Source: Pseudomonas sp. TH43
GTDB lineage: Bacteria > Pseudomonadota > Gammaproteobacteria > Pseudomonadales > Pseudomonadaceae
NCBI RefSeq assembly: GCF_016650635.1
Contig: NZ_JAEKFI010000004.1
Span: 1,684,001 to 1,748,000 of the forward strand
DNA length: 64,000 nt
Reading direction: 5' to 3'
The notes beneath the pieces are model-generated. The model was not told the DNA's origin, made no database searches, and saw nothing but the letters and a program-made list of their open reading frames with translations. Positions 7,733-15,903 of this stretch are shown here, piece by piece (the stretch's first letter is position 1; every line of letters begins with the position of its first letter). The translations under genes and the position numbers were made by a program.

Positions 7733-9391
7733 ATGCTCACCCTGCTCAATCTGCTTTCCGCCGTCGCCCTGCTGATCTGGGGCACGCACATCGTCCGAAC
7801 CGGCATCCTGCGGGTGTACGGCACTAACCTGCGCCATGTGATTGGCCAGAACATGTCCAAGCGCTGGCTCGCGTTCGTCGCCGGCATCCTTGTCACAGCC
7901 ATGGTGCAGAGCAGCAACGCCACCGCCATGCTCGTCACTTCCTTCGTCGGCCAGGGCCTGATGGCGCTGACCCCGGCGCTGGCAACCATGCTCGGCGCCG
8001 ACGTCGGTACCGCGCTGATGGCGCGGGTGCTGACGTTCGACCTGTCGTGGCTGTCGCCGCTGTTGATTTTCCTCGGGGTGATTTTCTTCCTGTCGCGCAA
8101 ACAGACGCGGCTCGGGCAGATGGGCCGCGTAGCCATTGGCCTGGGGCTGATCATTCTGGCGCTGCAATTGATCGTCGAAGCCGCCGCGCCGATCACCCAT
8201 GCCCAAGGCGTGAAGGTGATTTTCGCCTCGCTGACCGGCGACATCCTCCTCGACGCCCTGGTCGGCGCCTTGTTCGCGATGATTTCCTATTCCAGCCTCG
8301 CTGCCGTGCTGCTCACCGCGACCCTCGCCGGCGCCAGCGTGATCAGTTTGCCTGTGGCGATTGGCCTGGTGATCGGCGCCAACATCGGCAGCGGCATTCT
8401 GGCGTTCATGAGCACCAGCATGCAGAACGCCGCCGGCCGGCAGGTGGCGCTGGGCAGTCTGTTGTACAAACTGATCGGCCTGCTGCTGATCATTCCGGTG
8501 CTCGACCCGCTGGTGCACTGGATCGACAGCCTCGATTTCAGCCCGCAGGAAATGGTCATCGGCTTCCATCTGCTCTACAACACCGCGCGCTGCCTGATTC
8601 TGCTGCCAAGCGTCGGGCCGATGGCGCGACTCTGTGCCTGGCTGTTGCCGGAGCGCCCGGAGGTCAACGGCACCGCCAAACCACGCCATCTCGACGCCAC
8701 CGCGCTGGTCACGCCAAGCCTGGCGTTGGCCAACGCCGCGCGGGAAACCCTGCGCATGGGCGACCTGCTCGACAACATGCTCGACGCCACCCTCGATGTG
8801 TTGCGCGGCAAGCAGACCGCCATCACTCAGGAAATGCGCCGGCTGACCGACGACGTCGAAGCGCTGTACAGCGCGATCAAGCTGTATCTGGCGCAAATGC
8901 CCCGCGAAGATCTCGGCGAACAGGACAGTCGGCGCTGGGCGGAAATCATCGAGCTGGCGATCAACCTGAAACTGGCCAGCGATCTGATCGAACGCATGTT
9001 GCGCAAGATCCAGCAGCAGAAAACTTCGCAGCGGCGTTCGTTTTCCGAAGAAGGTCTGGAAGACCTTGCCGGGCTGCACCAGCAATTGATCGCCAACCTG
9101 CGTCTGGGGTTGTCGGTGTTCCTCAGCGGCGACCCGGAAAGCGCTCGGCAGTTGCTGCGCGAAAAACGCCGTTTTCGCGCACAGGAACGCCGTTTGGCGC
9201 ACGCGCATGTCAGCCGTTTGCAACGCAAGATCGTGCAGAGTATCGAGACCAGTTCGCTGCACCTTGAGCTGATTGCCGACATGAAGCGGCTTAATTCGCT
9301 GTTTTGCAGCAGTGCTTATGTGGTGCTGGAAACGGCGGACACCGGGGCATTGGCGGCGGATGATATTGCCGACATCACGCATTCGCCTTGA
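7733..9391 (+). CDS. Na+/Pi-cotransporter family protein with C-terminal PhoU-like domain
   Basis: 552 residues. The first ~310 contain two repeated Na/Pi (NptA/PiT-II type) modules with the QSS signature (AMVQSSNATAMLV, and SYSSLAAVLL in the second half) and glycine-rich helices such as GADVGTALMA and GANIGSGILA. From about residue 330 the chain becomes helical and charged, as in the PhoU-like tail of YjbB-type proteins. Members move phosphate, often outward, across the inner membrane. ATG 7733 follows AGGGGG; a GCCCC-TCT-GGGGC hairpin at 7698-7710 lies just ahead and could affect initiation. The gene stands alone between REP elements. Direction of transport cannot be read from sequence. Confidence 0.85.
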   Translation: MLTLLNLLSAVALLIWGTHIVRTGILRVYGTNLRHVIGQNMSKRWLAFVAGILVTAMVQSSNATAMLVTSFVGQGLMALTPALATMLGADVGTALMARVLTFDLSWLSPLLIFLGVIFFLSRKQTRLGQMGRVAIGLGLIILALQLIVEAAAPITHAQGVKVIFASLTGDILLDALVGALFAMISYSSLAAVLLTATLAGASVISLPVAIGLVIGANIGSGILAFMSTSMQNAAGRQVALGSLLYKLIGLLLIIPVLDPLVHWIDSLDFSPQEMVIGFHLLYNTARCLILLPSVGPMARLCAWLLPERPEVNGTAKPRHLDATALVTPSLALANAARETLRMGDLLDNMLDATLDVLRGKQTAITQEMRRLTDDVEALYSAIKLYLAQMPREDLGEQDSRRWAEIIELAINLKLASDLIERMLRKIQQQKTSQRRSFSEEGLEDLAGLHQQLIANLRLGLSVFLSGDPESARQLLREKRRFRAQERRLAHAHVSRLQRKIVQSIETSSLHLELIADMKRLNSLFCSSAYVVLETADTGALAADDIADITHSP

Positions 9392-9440
9392 ACGTCTGGG
9401 GCTGTGGTCAGTCAGTAACATTGATTCAGGCTTAAGACCT

Positions 9441-9502
9441 TCGCGAGCAGGCTCGCTCCCACATTTGAATGCATGTCCCTGTGGGAGCGAGCCTGCTCGC
9501 GA
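9441..9502. repeat. REP pair in reversed order
   Basis: Two copies of the GCCTGCTCGC REP core in inverted order: TCGCGAGCAGGCTCGCTCCC first and GGGAGCGAGCCTGCTCGCGA second, about 20 bp apart. The arrangement is opposite to the 92-bp REPINs, so the CTGTGGG ends face inward. It lies between the Na/Pi gene and the M16 peptidase gene. Confidence 0.82.
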
Positions 9503-9556
9503 ATGGCGGTCTGAATAGCGACACGGATCTCCAAATCAGCCGTATGGAAGCCTGTT

Positions 9557-10936
9557 ATGCGTTGCCTGTTGTTCGCCTGTCTGTTGCTCGGTTCCCTGCC
9601 CGCCTTTGCCCTGGATCGTTTTCAGGTCGAAGGCTATGCATTGCCCAACGGTTTGCAGTTGCTGCTCAAACCCGGCACTGAGCGCGGGCATGTGGCGATC
9701 CGGTTGGTGGTCGGCGTTGGCCTGGACGATTTCGATTGCGATGAAAAAGAGCTGCCGCATCTGCTCGAACACTTGCTGTTCAGCGGCGTAGACGCGACGG
9801 GCGAAGGAGGTCTGGAAGAACGCATGCAGGCCCTCGGCGGCGACTGGAACGCGTTCACCAGCAATGCCGACACCACGTTCGTCATCGAAGCGCCGGCGAA
9901 AAACCAGCGCAAAGTGCTGGATCTGCTGCTTGATCTGTTGACCCAGACACGCATAGACGACAACGCGATCAACGCCGCCAAGCGCGTGGTCGAGCGCGAA
10001 GACGGCGGCCATTACACGCGCCTGCAACGCTTTCTCGACCGTCAGGATCTCGGCCACACGGCGAGCAATCAACTCGCCGTCGAGCTGGGCCTGAAATGCC
10101 CGCAACGTGCCGAGGTTGGGCATCTGACTCAGGCGCAACTGGAGAAGGTACGCAAGGCCTGGTACGCACCGAACAACATGACCCTGATTGTCGTCGGTGA
10201 ACTCGACAAATTGCTGCCGGCCTATCTGGAACGCACTTGGGGCGCGCTCGAAGCCGTCGAGCCGAGCGAGCATCGGCCGTTGCCGGACATCCGCACCAGC
10301 GCTGCCCACGAACGCACCATCACCCGCGGTTTCATTGGCGATAGCGCCAAGCTGCACTGGCTGGTGCCGGAACCGGTGCTGGACGATCAGTACGACGAGA
10401 CGTTCGACATTCTCAAGGACTATCTCGACTGGGCCCTGTACCGGCAGATTCGCCTGAACCACGGTTTGTCGTATGGGCCGTGGGCCGAGCGTGAAGTGTT
10501 TGGCGGCGTTGGCTTCATGAGCCTGAATGCCGACCTGGATCGTGATGATGTCGACGAAGCCATTCAGGTGCTGGAAGACCTCAAGGCTGATCTGCTGAAA
10601 AACGGCCTCGACCCGGACACCTTCGCGCGGATCAAACAGGCCTCTATCGCCCATCAGGCTTGGGCGGTGCAAGGCAACAGCGCAATGGCCGATTACTACT
10701 GGAGTGCGCTGGGCGACTACGAGGACGGCCGCTTTGCCAACCCGGCGCGGGAGCTGCAAGGCGTGACGCTGGAAGCGGCGAACAAGGCCATGCGCGAGTT
10801 GCTGTTGCAGCCGGGGTATTTGCGCATCGAGAAGCCGTTGATCAGTGATGATCAGGTGTTGTGGTTGAGTGCGGGTGGCTTGGGCTTGGTGCTACTGATC
10901 CTGATCGGCTGGCGCCTGCACCGTAAGCGGGGTTGA
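9557..10936 (+). CDS. M16 family zinc metallopeptidase with C-terminal membrane anchor
   Basis: 459 residues. A signal peptide ends near residue 19 (LGSLPAFA). The inverted zinc motif HxxEH is at H68-L-L-E71-H72, with a further zinc-ligand glutamate expected near residue 146-148 (VVERE). The protein comprises one N-terminal catalytic and one C-terminal M16 module (about 190-400). Unusually, a membrane helix at about 434-452 is followed by a basic tail HRKRG, so the enzyme is probably tethered to the inner membrane and faces the periplasm. M16 enzymes degrade peptides inside a closed chamber. Nothing in the neighbourhood suggests a substrate. The gene looks monocistronic. Confidence 0.85.
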   Translation: MRCLLFACLLLGSLPAFALDRFQVEGYALPNGLQLLLKPGTERGHVAIRLVVGVGLDDFDCDEKELPHLLEHLLFSGVDATGEGGLEERMQALGGDWNAFTSNADTTFVIEAPAKNQRKVLDLLLDLLTQTRIDDNAINAAKRVVEREDGGHYTRLQRFLDRQDLGHTASNQLAVELGLKCPQRAEVGHLTQAQLEKVRKAWYAPNNMTLIVVGELDKLLPAYLERTWGALEAVEPSEHRPLPDIRTSAAHERTITRGFIGDSAKLHWLVPEPVLDDQYDETFDILKDYLDWALYRQIRLNHGLSYGPWAEREVFGGVGFMSLNADLDRDDVDEAIQVLEDLKADLLKNGLDPDTFARIKQASIAHQAWAVQGNSAMADYYWSALGDYEDGRFANPARELQGVTLEAANKAMRELLLQPGYLRIEKPLISDDQVLWLSAGGLGLVLLILIGWRLHRKRG

Positions 10937-10975
10937 AGATCAAAAGATCGCAGCCTTCGGCAGCGCCTGCATGGA
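10937..10975. repeat. Solitary REP (AAGATCGCAGCC class)
   Basis: The run AGATCAAAAGATCGCAGCCT followed by TCGGCAGCGCCTGCATG is a single copy of a REP form I recall as common in P. fluorescens. It starts right at the M16 stop codon. A related copy is inverted at 30418-30449. Confidence 0.65.
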
Positions 10976-11003
10976 ATACCCACGTTGTGATGATGAGGTC
11001 CTT

Positions 11004-11135
11004 GTGGCGAGGGGATTTATCCACGTTGGGCTGCGAAGCAGCCCCAAACCCTGCAACTCGATTCATCCAGACAAAACACATTCGCAGGATTTACGACGGC
11101 TGCGCCGCCGAACGGGGATAAATCCCCTCGCCACG
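11004..11135. repeat. REPIN (GTGGCGAGGGGATTTATCC class)
   Basis: Inverted doublet with ends GTGGCGAGGGGATTTATCC and GGATAAATCCCCTCGCCAC. Inner GGCTGCGAAGCAGCC and GGCTGCGCCGCC hairpins are present. This is a third REP class, seen again next to the 42-bp array at 51801. Confidence 0.85.
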
Positions 11136-11180
11136 GGGGCTGGGCGGCGGTAACCTTTCTGGGATTTTTCCTACAGCGTT

Positions 11181-12221
11181 GTGAACCCCGACATGCCGAA
11201 AATACAGCTCCTGATCCAGCGCATCCTCGAACTGATGAAGCGCTATCCGGGGGTCATTGCGCTTGGCGGTTTCATTTCCGGCGTCGGCAGTTTCATCATG
11301 GTCGACCGTCAGCAGGGGCTGGCGAGCTGGATCACGGTGATCATGCTGCTCAGCTGGATCTGGCTGATGCTGGAAAACACCCTCACCGGCCTGTTCACCC
11401 GCGTGTTCAAACGCGAGATTCCCCAGCCGCTGCTGCGTTACGCGACGCAGATGATCCACCAGGAAAGCCTGTTTTTCGTCCTGCCGTTCTTCTTCATCAC
11501 CACGACGTGGAACAGCGGCCAGCTCATTTTCACCGGCCTGCTCGGCGTCGCCGCACTGATATCCATCGTCGATCCGCTCTACTACAAATGGCTGGCGCCA
11601 CGGCGCTGGGCGTTTCTCGCGTTGCACACCCTGACCCTGTTCGCCGCCCTGCTCACTGCGCTGCCGGTGATCATGCACCTGACCACGGCGCAGAGTTTCA
11701 AATGGGCGCTGGGCATTGCCGTGCTGTTGTCGTTTCCGAGCCTGGCGTCGATCTTCCCGATCCGCACGGTGCGCAACGCGTTGGCGATTCTCTGCATCAC
11801 GGTCGGCATCGGTGCGGTCGGCTGGACGCTGCGCTCGTGGGTGCCGCCGGCGACGCTGTGGATGACCGACGTGGCGATCAGCACCGAGTTGCAGGATCGC
11901 ACCCCCGGCGCCAGCCTTGACACGGTCAGCGCCGAGCAGATCCGCAACGGCGGGCTCTACGCCTATACCGCGATCAACGCGCCGCGCGGGCTCGATGAGC
12001 GGATTTATCACGTCTGGCAGTTCAACGGCAAAGAGGTCGACCGTATCGCGCTCGACATCCACGGCGGGCGCAAGGAAGGCTACCGGGCGTGGACGCACAA
12101 ACAGAACTTCCCCGGCAACCCGGCGGGCAAATGGCAGGTACGGGTATTGACCGAGGACGGTCAGGTGATCGGTGTGCTGCGTTTTGAAGTCACCGACAGC
12201 ACAGCGATCAAAGAAAAGTAA
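11181..12221 (+). CDS. DUF5924 family membrane protein with C-terminal DUF2914-like domain
   Basis: 346 residues. About six to seven membrane helices occupy residues 20-225 (for example GVIALGGFISGVGSFIM and LFFVLPFFFITTTWNSG). The last ~100 residues form a soluble domain with IYHVWQFNGKEVDRIALDIH and GKWQVRVLTEDGQVIG, matching the DUF2914 pattern seen in several membrane-linked proteins. The function is unknown. The longest frame starts at GTG 11181; an ATG at 11193 is an alternative, and neither has a strong Shine-Dalgarno. It is followed by the MCE operon after 55 bp on the same strand, which might hint at an envelope role, but no direct link is visible. Confidence 0.75.
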   Translation: MNPDMPKIQLLIQRILELMKRYPGVIALGGFISGVGSFIMVDRQQGLASWITVIMLLSWIWLMLENTLTGLFTRVFKREIPQPLLRYATQMIHQESLFFVLPFFFITTTWNSGQLIFTGLLGVAALISIVDPLYYKWLAPRRWAFLALHTLTLFAALLTALPVIMHLTTAQSFKWALGIAVLLSFPSLASIFPIRTVRNALAILCITVGIGAVGWTLRSWVPPATLWMTDVAISTELQDRTPGASLDTVSAEQIRNGGLYAYTAINAPRGLDERIYHVWQFNGKEVDRIALDIHGGRKEGYRAWTHKQNFPGNPAGKWQVRVLTEDGQVIGVLRFEVTDSTAIKEK

Positions 12222-12276
12222 TCCGGTTCGTGCTATTACGTATGCCAGCGTATTTAGCCGAACAAGCACGGAGCTT

Positions 12277-13425
12277 ATGACCAGCAGCTCGATGACGGGC
12301 AGTGCCCAACTGGACACATCGACCAGCCCTGCCCGCCTGCGGGTCACGGGGGACTGGACGCTTGCCCATTACGCCGACCTCAAGCAACTGAGCGAAAAGC
12401 TTTATGGCCAATACGACGCCAGCACCATTGTCGACCTCAATGGCCTCGGCGCCCTCGACACCGCCGGCGCCTCGTTGCTGGTCGAACTGCTCGGTTCCGA
12501 GCGCCTCGGCCAATCCGCCGAACACCCCGACTGCACTCTGACCTCCGCCGACCGCGCGCTGCTGCACACCGTGTACTGCTCGATGAGCGACTTTTGCGTG
12601 CCGATCAAGGAGCCGGAAATCAGCGTCAGCGTGCAGTTGCTCACGCGCATCGGCCGCGCCGTCGACACGGTTTGGCAAGACACCCTGCAATTGCTCGGTT
12701 TCGTCGGCCTGATTCTGGAAACCATCGCTCGCAGCCTGTTCCGGCCCAAGCGCTGGCGCATCACCCCGATGATCGCGCACATCGAACAGACTGGCCTCGA
12801 CGCCGCGCCGATCGTGGCGTTGCTGACTTTTCTGGTGGGCGCGGTGGTGGCGTTTCTCGGGGCGACGGTGCTGGCCAGTTTCGGCGCGACGATTTTTACC
12901 GTGGACCTGGTGGGCTTCTCGTTCCTGCGCGAATTCGGCGTGCTGTTGACGGCGATCCTCATGGCCGGACGCACCGCCAGTGCCTTCACCGCGCAGATCG
13001 GCTCGATGAAGGCTAACGAAGAAATCGACGCAATTCGCACCCTTGGCCTCGACCCGATGGAGCTGCTGGTGGTGCCGCGCGTGCTGGCGATGCTGGTGGC
13101 GTTGCCGATGCTGACATTCCTGGCGATGCTCTGCGGGATCATCGGTGGCGGCGTGGTCTGCGCGGTGTCGCTGGGGATTTCGCCGGCGATGTTCCTGTCG
13201 CTGCTGCAAAGCGACATCGGTGTTCAGCATTTTCTGGTCGGATTGGTGAAAGCGCCGATCTTCGCCTTCATCATCGCCGCGATTGGTTGTCTGGAAGGTT
13301 TCAAGGTCAGCGGCAGTGCCGAATCGGTCGGCGCGCACACCACCTCTGCCGTGGTGCAGTCGATTTTCGTGGTGATCGTGCTCGACGCGGTGGCCGCACT
13401 GTTCTTCATGGAGATGGGCTGGTGA
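12277..13425 (+). CDS. MlaE-family lipid transport permease with fused N-terminal STAS domain
   Basis: 382 residues. Residues about 1-115 form a STAS domain (IVDLNGLGALDTAGASLLVE), the fold of MlaB, here fused to the permease. The MlaE part follows from about 160, with five membrane helices and the family segments LVGAVVAFLGATVLASFG, LREFGVLLTAILMAGRT and TLGLDPMELLVVPR. It is the channel of an ABC-type phospholipid transporter working with an MCE protein. ATG 12277 has GGAG upstream; the frame stays open further upstream without a better start. The ATPase start overlaps its stop (GTGA). The operon is permease, ATPase, MCE protein, lipoprotein. Confidence 0.88.
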   Translation: MTSSSMTGSAQLDTSTSPARLRVTGDWTLAHYADLKQLSEKLYGQYDASTIVDLNGLGALDTAGASLLVELLGSERLGQSAEHPDCTLTSADRALLHTVYCSMSDFCVPIKEPEISVSVQLLTRIGRAVDTVWQDTLQLLGFVGLILETIARSLFRPKRWRITPMIAHIEQTGLDAAPIVALLTFLVGAVVAFLGATVLASFGATIFTVDLVGFSFLREFGVLLTAILMAGRTASAFTAQIGSMKANEEIDAIRTLGLDPMELLVVPRVLAMLVALPMLTFLAMLCGIIGGGVVCAVSLGISPAMFLSLLQSDIGVQHFLVGLVKAPIFAFIIAAIGCLEGFKVSGSAESVGAHTTSAVVQSIFVVIVLDAVAALFFMEMGW

Positions 13426-14225
13426 GTCGTCTACCCCGCGCGCCCTCGGAGGCGGTGATCGAAGTCCGTGGCCTGTGCAATCGCTTCGGCAGCCAGAGCG
13501 TGCACGAAAACCTCGATCTGGATTTGTACAAGGGCGAAATCCTCGCCGTGGTCGGCGGCTCCGGCAGCGGTAAATCGGTGCTGTTGCGCAGCATTGTCGG
13601 TCTGCGCCGACCCAGCGAAGGCGTCGTCAAAGTGTTCGGCAAGAACCTGCCGAGCCTCTCCGAGCATGAGCGCTCGCTGGTTGAACGCCGCTTCGGCGTG
13701 TTGTTTCAGAAAGGCGCGCTGTTCTCGTCGTTGACGGTGACCGAGAACGTCGCCCTGCCCCTCATCGAACACGCCGGCCTCAGCCGCAACGACGCCGAGC
13801 ACTTGGCCGCTGTGAAGCTGGCGCTGGCCGGGTTGCCGCTGTCGGCTGCGGATAAATACCCGTCGTCGCTCTCCGGCGGCATGATCAAACGTGCCGCACT
13901 GGCCCGTGCTCTGGCGCTGGATCCGGACATCCTGTTTCTCGACGAACCCACCGCCGGCCTCGATCCGATTGGCGCGGCGCAGTTCGATCAATTGATCCTG
14001 ACCCTGCGCGATGCGCTCGGCCTCAGCGTGTTTCTGGTGACCCACGACCTCGACACGCTCTACACCATCACCGACCGAGTGGCCGTGCTGGCGCAGAAAA
14101 AAGTGCTGGTCGCCGGCCCCATCGACGTCGTTTCGGAAACCGACGACGCGTGGATTCACGAATACTTCCACGGCCCGCGCGGCCGCTCGGCGCTGGACGC
14201 CGCCAAATTGCTCAACGAGGTCTGA
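13422..14225 (+). CDS. MlaF-like ABC transporter ATP-binding protein
   Basis: 267 residues beginning at GTG 13422, which overlaps the permease TGA as GTGA. Walker A is GGSGSGKS (residues 45-52), the signature is LSGGM (150-154) and Walker B is ILFLDEP (170-176), followed by a D-loop AGLDP and the switch histidine in LVTHDLDTL. The LSGGM signature is characteristic of MlaF/MKL-type ATPases that drive lipid transport rather than solute uptake. It would act in the cytoplasm as a dimer bound to the STAS-MlaE permease. The MCE protein gene starts one base after its stop, showing tight operon structure. Confidence 0.92.
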   Translation: MSRLPRAPSEAVIEVRGLCNRFGSQSVHENLDLDLYKGEILAVVGGSGSGKSVLLRSIVGLRRPSEGVVKVFGKNLPSLSEHERSLVERRFGVLFQKGALFSSLTVTENVALPLIEHAGLSRNDAEHLAAVKLALAGLPLSAADKYPSSLSGGMIKRAALARALALDPDILFLDEPTAGLDPIGAAQFDQLILTLRDALGLSVFLVTHDLDTLYTITDRVAVLAQKKVLVAGPIDVVSETDDAWIHEYFHGPRGRSALDAAKLLNEV

Positions 14226-14226
14226 C

Positions 14227-15165
14227 ATGGAAACCCGAGCGCATCATGTGTTGATCGGCCTGTTCACGGTGATTGTGGTGGCAGGCGCCTTGCTCTTCGG
14301 TCTATTTCTGGCCAAGTCCAGTGTCGACACCGAGTTCAAGGACTACGAGATTGTCTTCAGCGAAGCGGTCAGTGGTTTGTCCAAGGGCAGCCCGGTGCAG
14401 TACAGCGGGATCAAGGTCGGCGACGTGGTCACCCTGCGTCTCGATCCGAAAGACCCTCGGCGGGTGCTGGCGCGGATTCGTCTGGCCGGTGATACGCCGG
14501 TCAAGGAAGACACCCAGGCCAAACTGGCGCTGGCCGGGATCACCGGCACCTCGATCATCCAGCTTAGCGGTGGCACGCCAGACAGCCCGCAACTCAAGGG
14601 GCACGATGGCAATCTGCCGATCATCGTCGCTGCGCCCTCACCTATTTCACGGCTGCTCAATGACAGCAACGATTTGATGAGCGGCATCAGTTCTTTGCTG
14701 GGCAACGCCAATCAGATGTTCTCCGCCGAGAACGTCGAGCGCGTGAGCAAGACTCTGGCGCATCTGGAGCAGACCACCGGCTCGATCAATGATCAGCGCG
14801 GCGATCTGCGTCAGGCCATGCAGCAACTGGCGGCAGTTGGCAAACAGGCCGGGAGCATGCTCGAACAGACTTCGGCGCTGATGCGCAACGCCAACGGCCT
14901 GCTCAACGATCAGGGCAAACAGGCGCTGGGCAGTGCCGAGCAGGCAATGAAATCGCTGGAACAGAGCAGCGCCACGATCAATGCCTTGCTGAGCAAGAAC
15001 CAGAACTCCCTCGACAACGGCATGCAGGGCCTCAATGGCCTGGCCCCGGCGATCCGCGAACTGCGCGAAACCCTGACCTCGCTGCGCGCCATCTCTCAAC
15101 GTCTGGAGGCCAACCCCAGCGGTTACCTGCTGGGCAGTGACAAGAACAAGGAGTTCACGCCATGA
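14227..15165 (+). CDS. MlaD-type MCE domain lipid-binding protein
   Basis: 312 residues. One membrane helix at about 8-29 anchors it in the inner membrane. An MCE domain follows at about 38-118, with VSGLSKGSPVQYSGIKVGDV and the turn ITGTSIIQLSGG. The remainder is helical and glutamine/alanine-rich (about 150-300), longer than in E. coli MlaD, as in MCE proteins that extend into the periplasm through a coiled coil. It should form a hexameric ring that passes lipids between the permease and an outer partner. It overlaps the lipoprotein gene by four bases (ATGA). No mlaC or mlaA homologue is seen here. Confidence 0.9.
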   Translation: METRAHHVLIGLFTVIVVAGALLFGLFLAKSSVDTEFKDYEIVFSEAVSGLSKGSPVQYSGIKVGDVVTLRLDPKDPRRVLARIRLAGDTPVKEDTQAKLALAGITGTSIIQLSGGTPDSPQLKGHDGNLPIIVAAPSPISRLLNDSNDLMSGISSLLGNANQMFSAENVERVSKTLAHLEQTTGSINDQRGDLRQAMQQLAAVGKQAGSMLEQTSALMRNANGLLNDQGKQALGSAEQAMKSLEQSSATINALLSKNQNSLDNGMQGLNGLAPAIRELRETLTSLRAISQRLEANPSGYLLGSDKNKEFTP

Positions 15166-15785
15166 AGCTGACTCACCTCGCCCTCCTCGCGGGTATCACG
15201 TTGCTGGGTTCGTGCTCGATCCTGCCCAAGTCTGAGCCATCGGACGTCTATCGCTTGCCGGCCGCCCAGGCGCCCGCCTCGGCCAGTTCGGCGGCGACTC
15301 AGCATTGGTCGCTGCGCTTGAACAAATTGCAGGCCAGCGAAGCGCTGAACCGGCCGAACATCGCCGTGATTCCACAGGGCGATGTGATCAGCAGCTACAA
15401 GGCTTCGCGCTGGAGCGATCCGGCGCCGGTGCTGGTGCGCAATCGCTTGCTGGACGGCTTTCAGCGTGATGGTCGGGTGACTTTGCTGAGCACCGACGAC
15501 AGCAACTTTGCCGCGGATCTGGAGCTGGGCGGCAGCTTGCAAGCGTTTCAGACTGAGTATCAGGGCACGCAGGCCAGCGTTGTGGTACGGGTCGATGCGC
15601 TGTTGGTGCGCGGTTATGACCAGCGGATTCTCGCCAGCCAGCGCTTTGAAGAGCGCCAGCCGCTGAATGATGTGCAGGTGCCTGCGGTGGTCGCCGGGTT
15701 TGGCCAGGCCAGTGATCGCCTGACCGCGAAAGTCGTGGCCTGGGCCGTCGACCAAGGCCAGAAACTCGCCCCGCAGAACCCCTGA
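15162..15785 (+). CDS. ABC-type transport auxiliary lipoprotein (PqiC/YmbA-like)
   Basis: 207 residues. The N-terminus has a lipoprotein signal with lipobox LLGSC, so Cys18 should be lipidated. The mature part carries the family features YRLPAAQAP, a segment SSYKASRWSDPAPVL and a C-terminal helical end. PqiC-like lipoproteins sit in the outer membrane and complete MCE lipid transport systems. ATG 15162 is inside an ATGA overlap with the MCE gene, making it the last gene of a four-gene operon. A REPIN follows its stop by 13 bp. The family call is good; the exact lipid and direction are unknown. Confidence 0.85.
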   Translation: MKLTHLALLAGITLLGSCSILPKSEPSDVYRLPAAQAPASASSAATQHWSLRLNKLQASEALNRPNIAVIPQGDVISSYKASRWSDPAPVLVRNRLLDGFQRDGRVTLLSTDDSNFAADLELGGSLQAFQTEYQGTQASVVVRVDALLVRGYDQRILASQRFEERQPLNDVQVPAVVAGFGQASDRLTAKVVAWAVDQGQKLAPQNP

Positions 15786-15798
15786 TTCACCACAATCC

Positions 15799-15890
15799 CT
15801 GTAGGAGTGAGCCTGCTCGCGATAGCTGAGTGACAGTCGCCGATGATGGTGACTGATAGACCGCTATCGCGAGCAGGCTCACTCCTACAG
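15799..15890. repeat. REPIN (GAGCCTGCTCGC class, GTGAGCC variant)
   Basis: A 92-bp inverted doublet with ends CTGTAGGAGTGAGCCTGCTC and its complement ending CACTCCTACAG. The compensating change (GAGTGAG against CTCACTC) in both arms keeps pairing intact. It separates two convergent genes. Confidence 0.9.
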
Positions 15891-15903
15891 TTTTATTTTG
15901 TGG

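Noticed and set aside
7718..9421. 567-codon minus frame opposite the Na/Pi transporter gene
   Set aside because: Gln/His-rich shadow; the plus strand shows the QSS motifs of the family.
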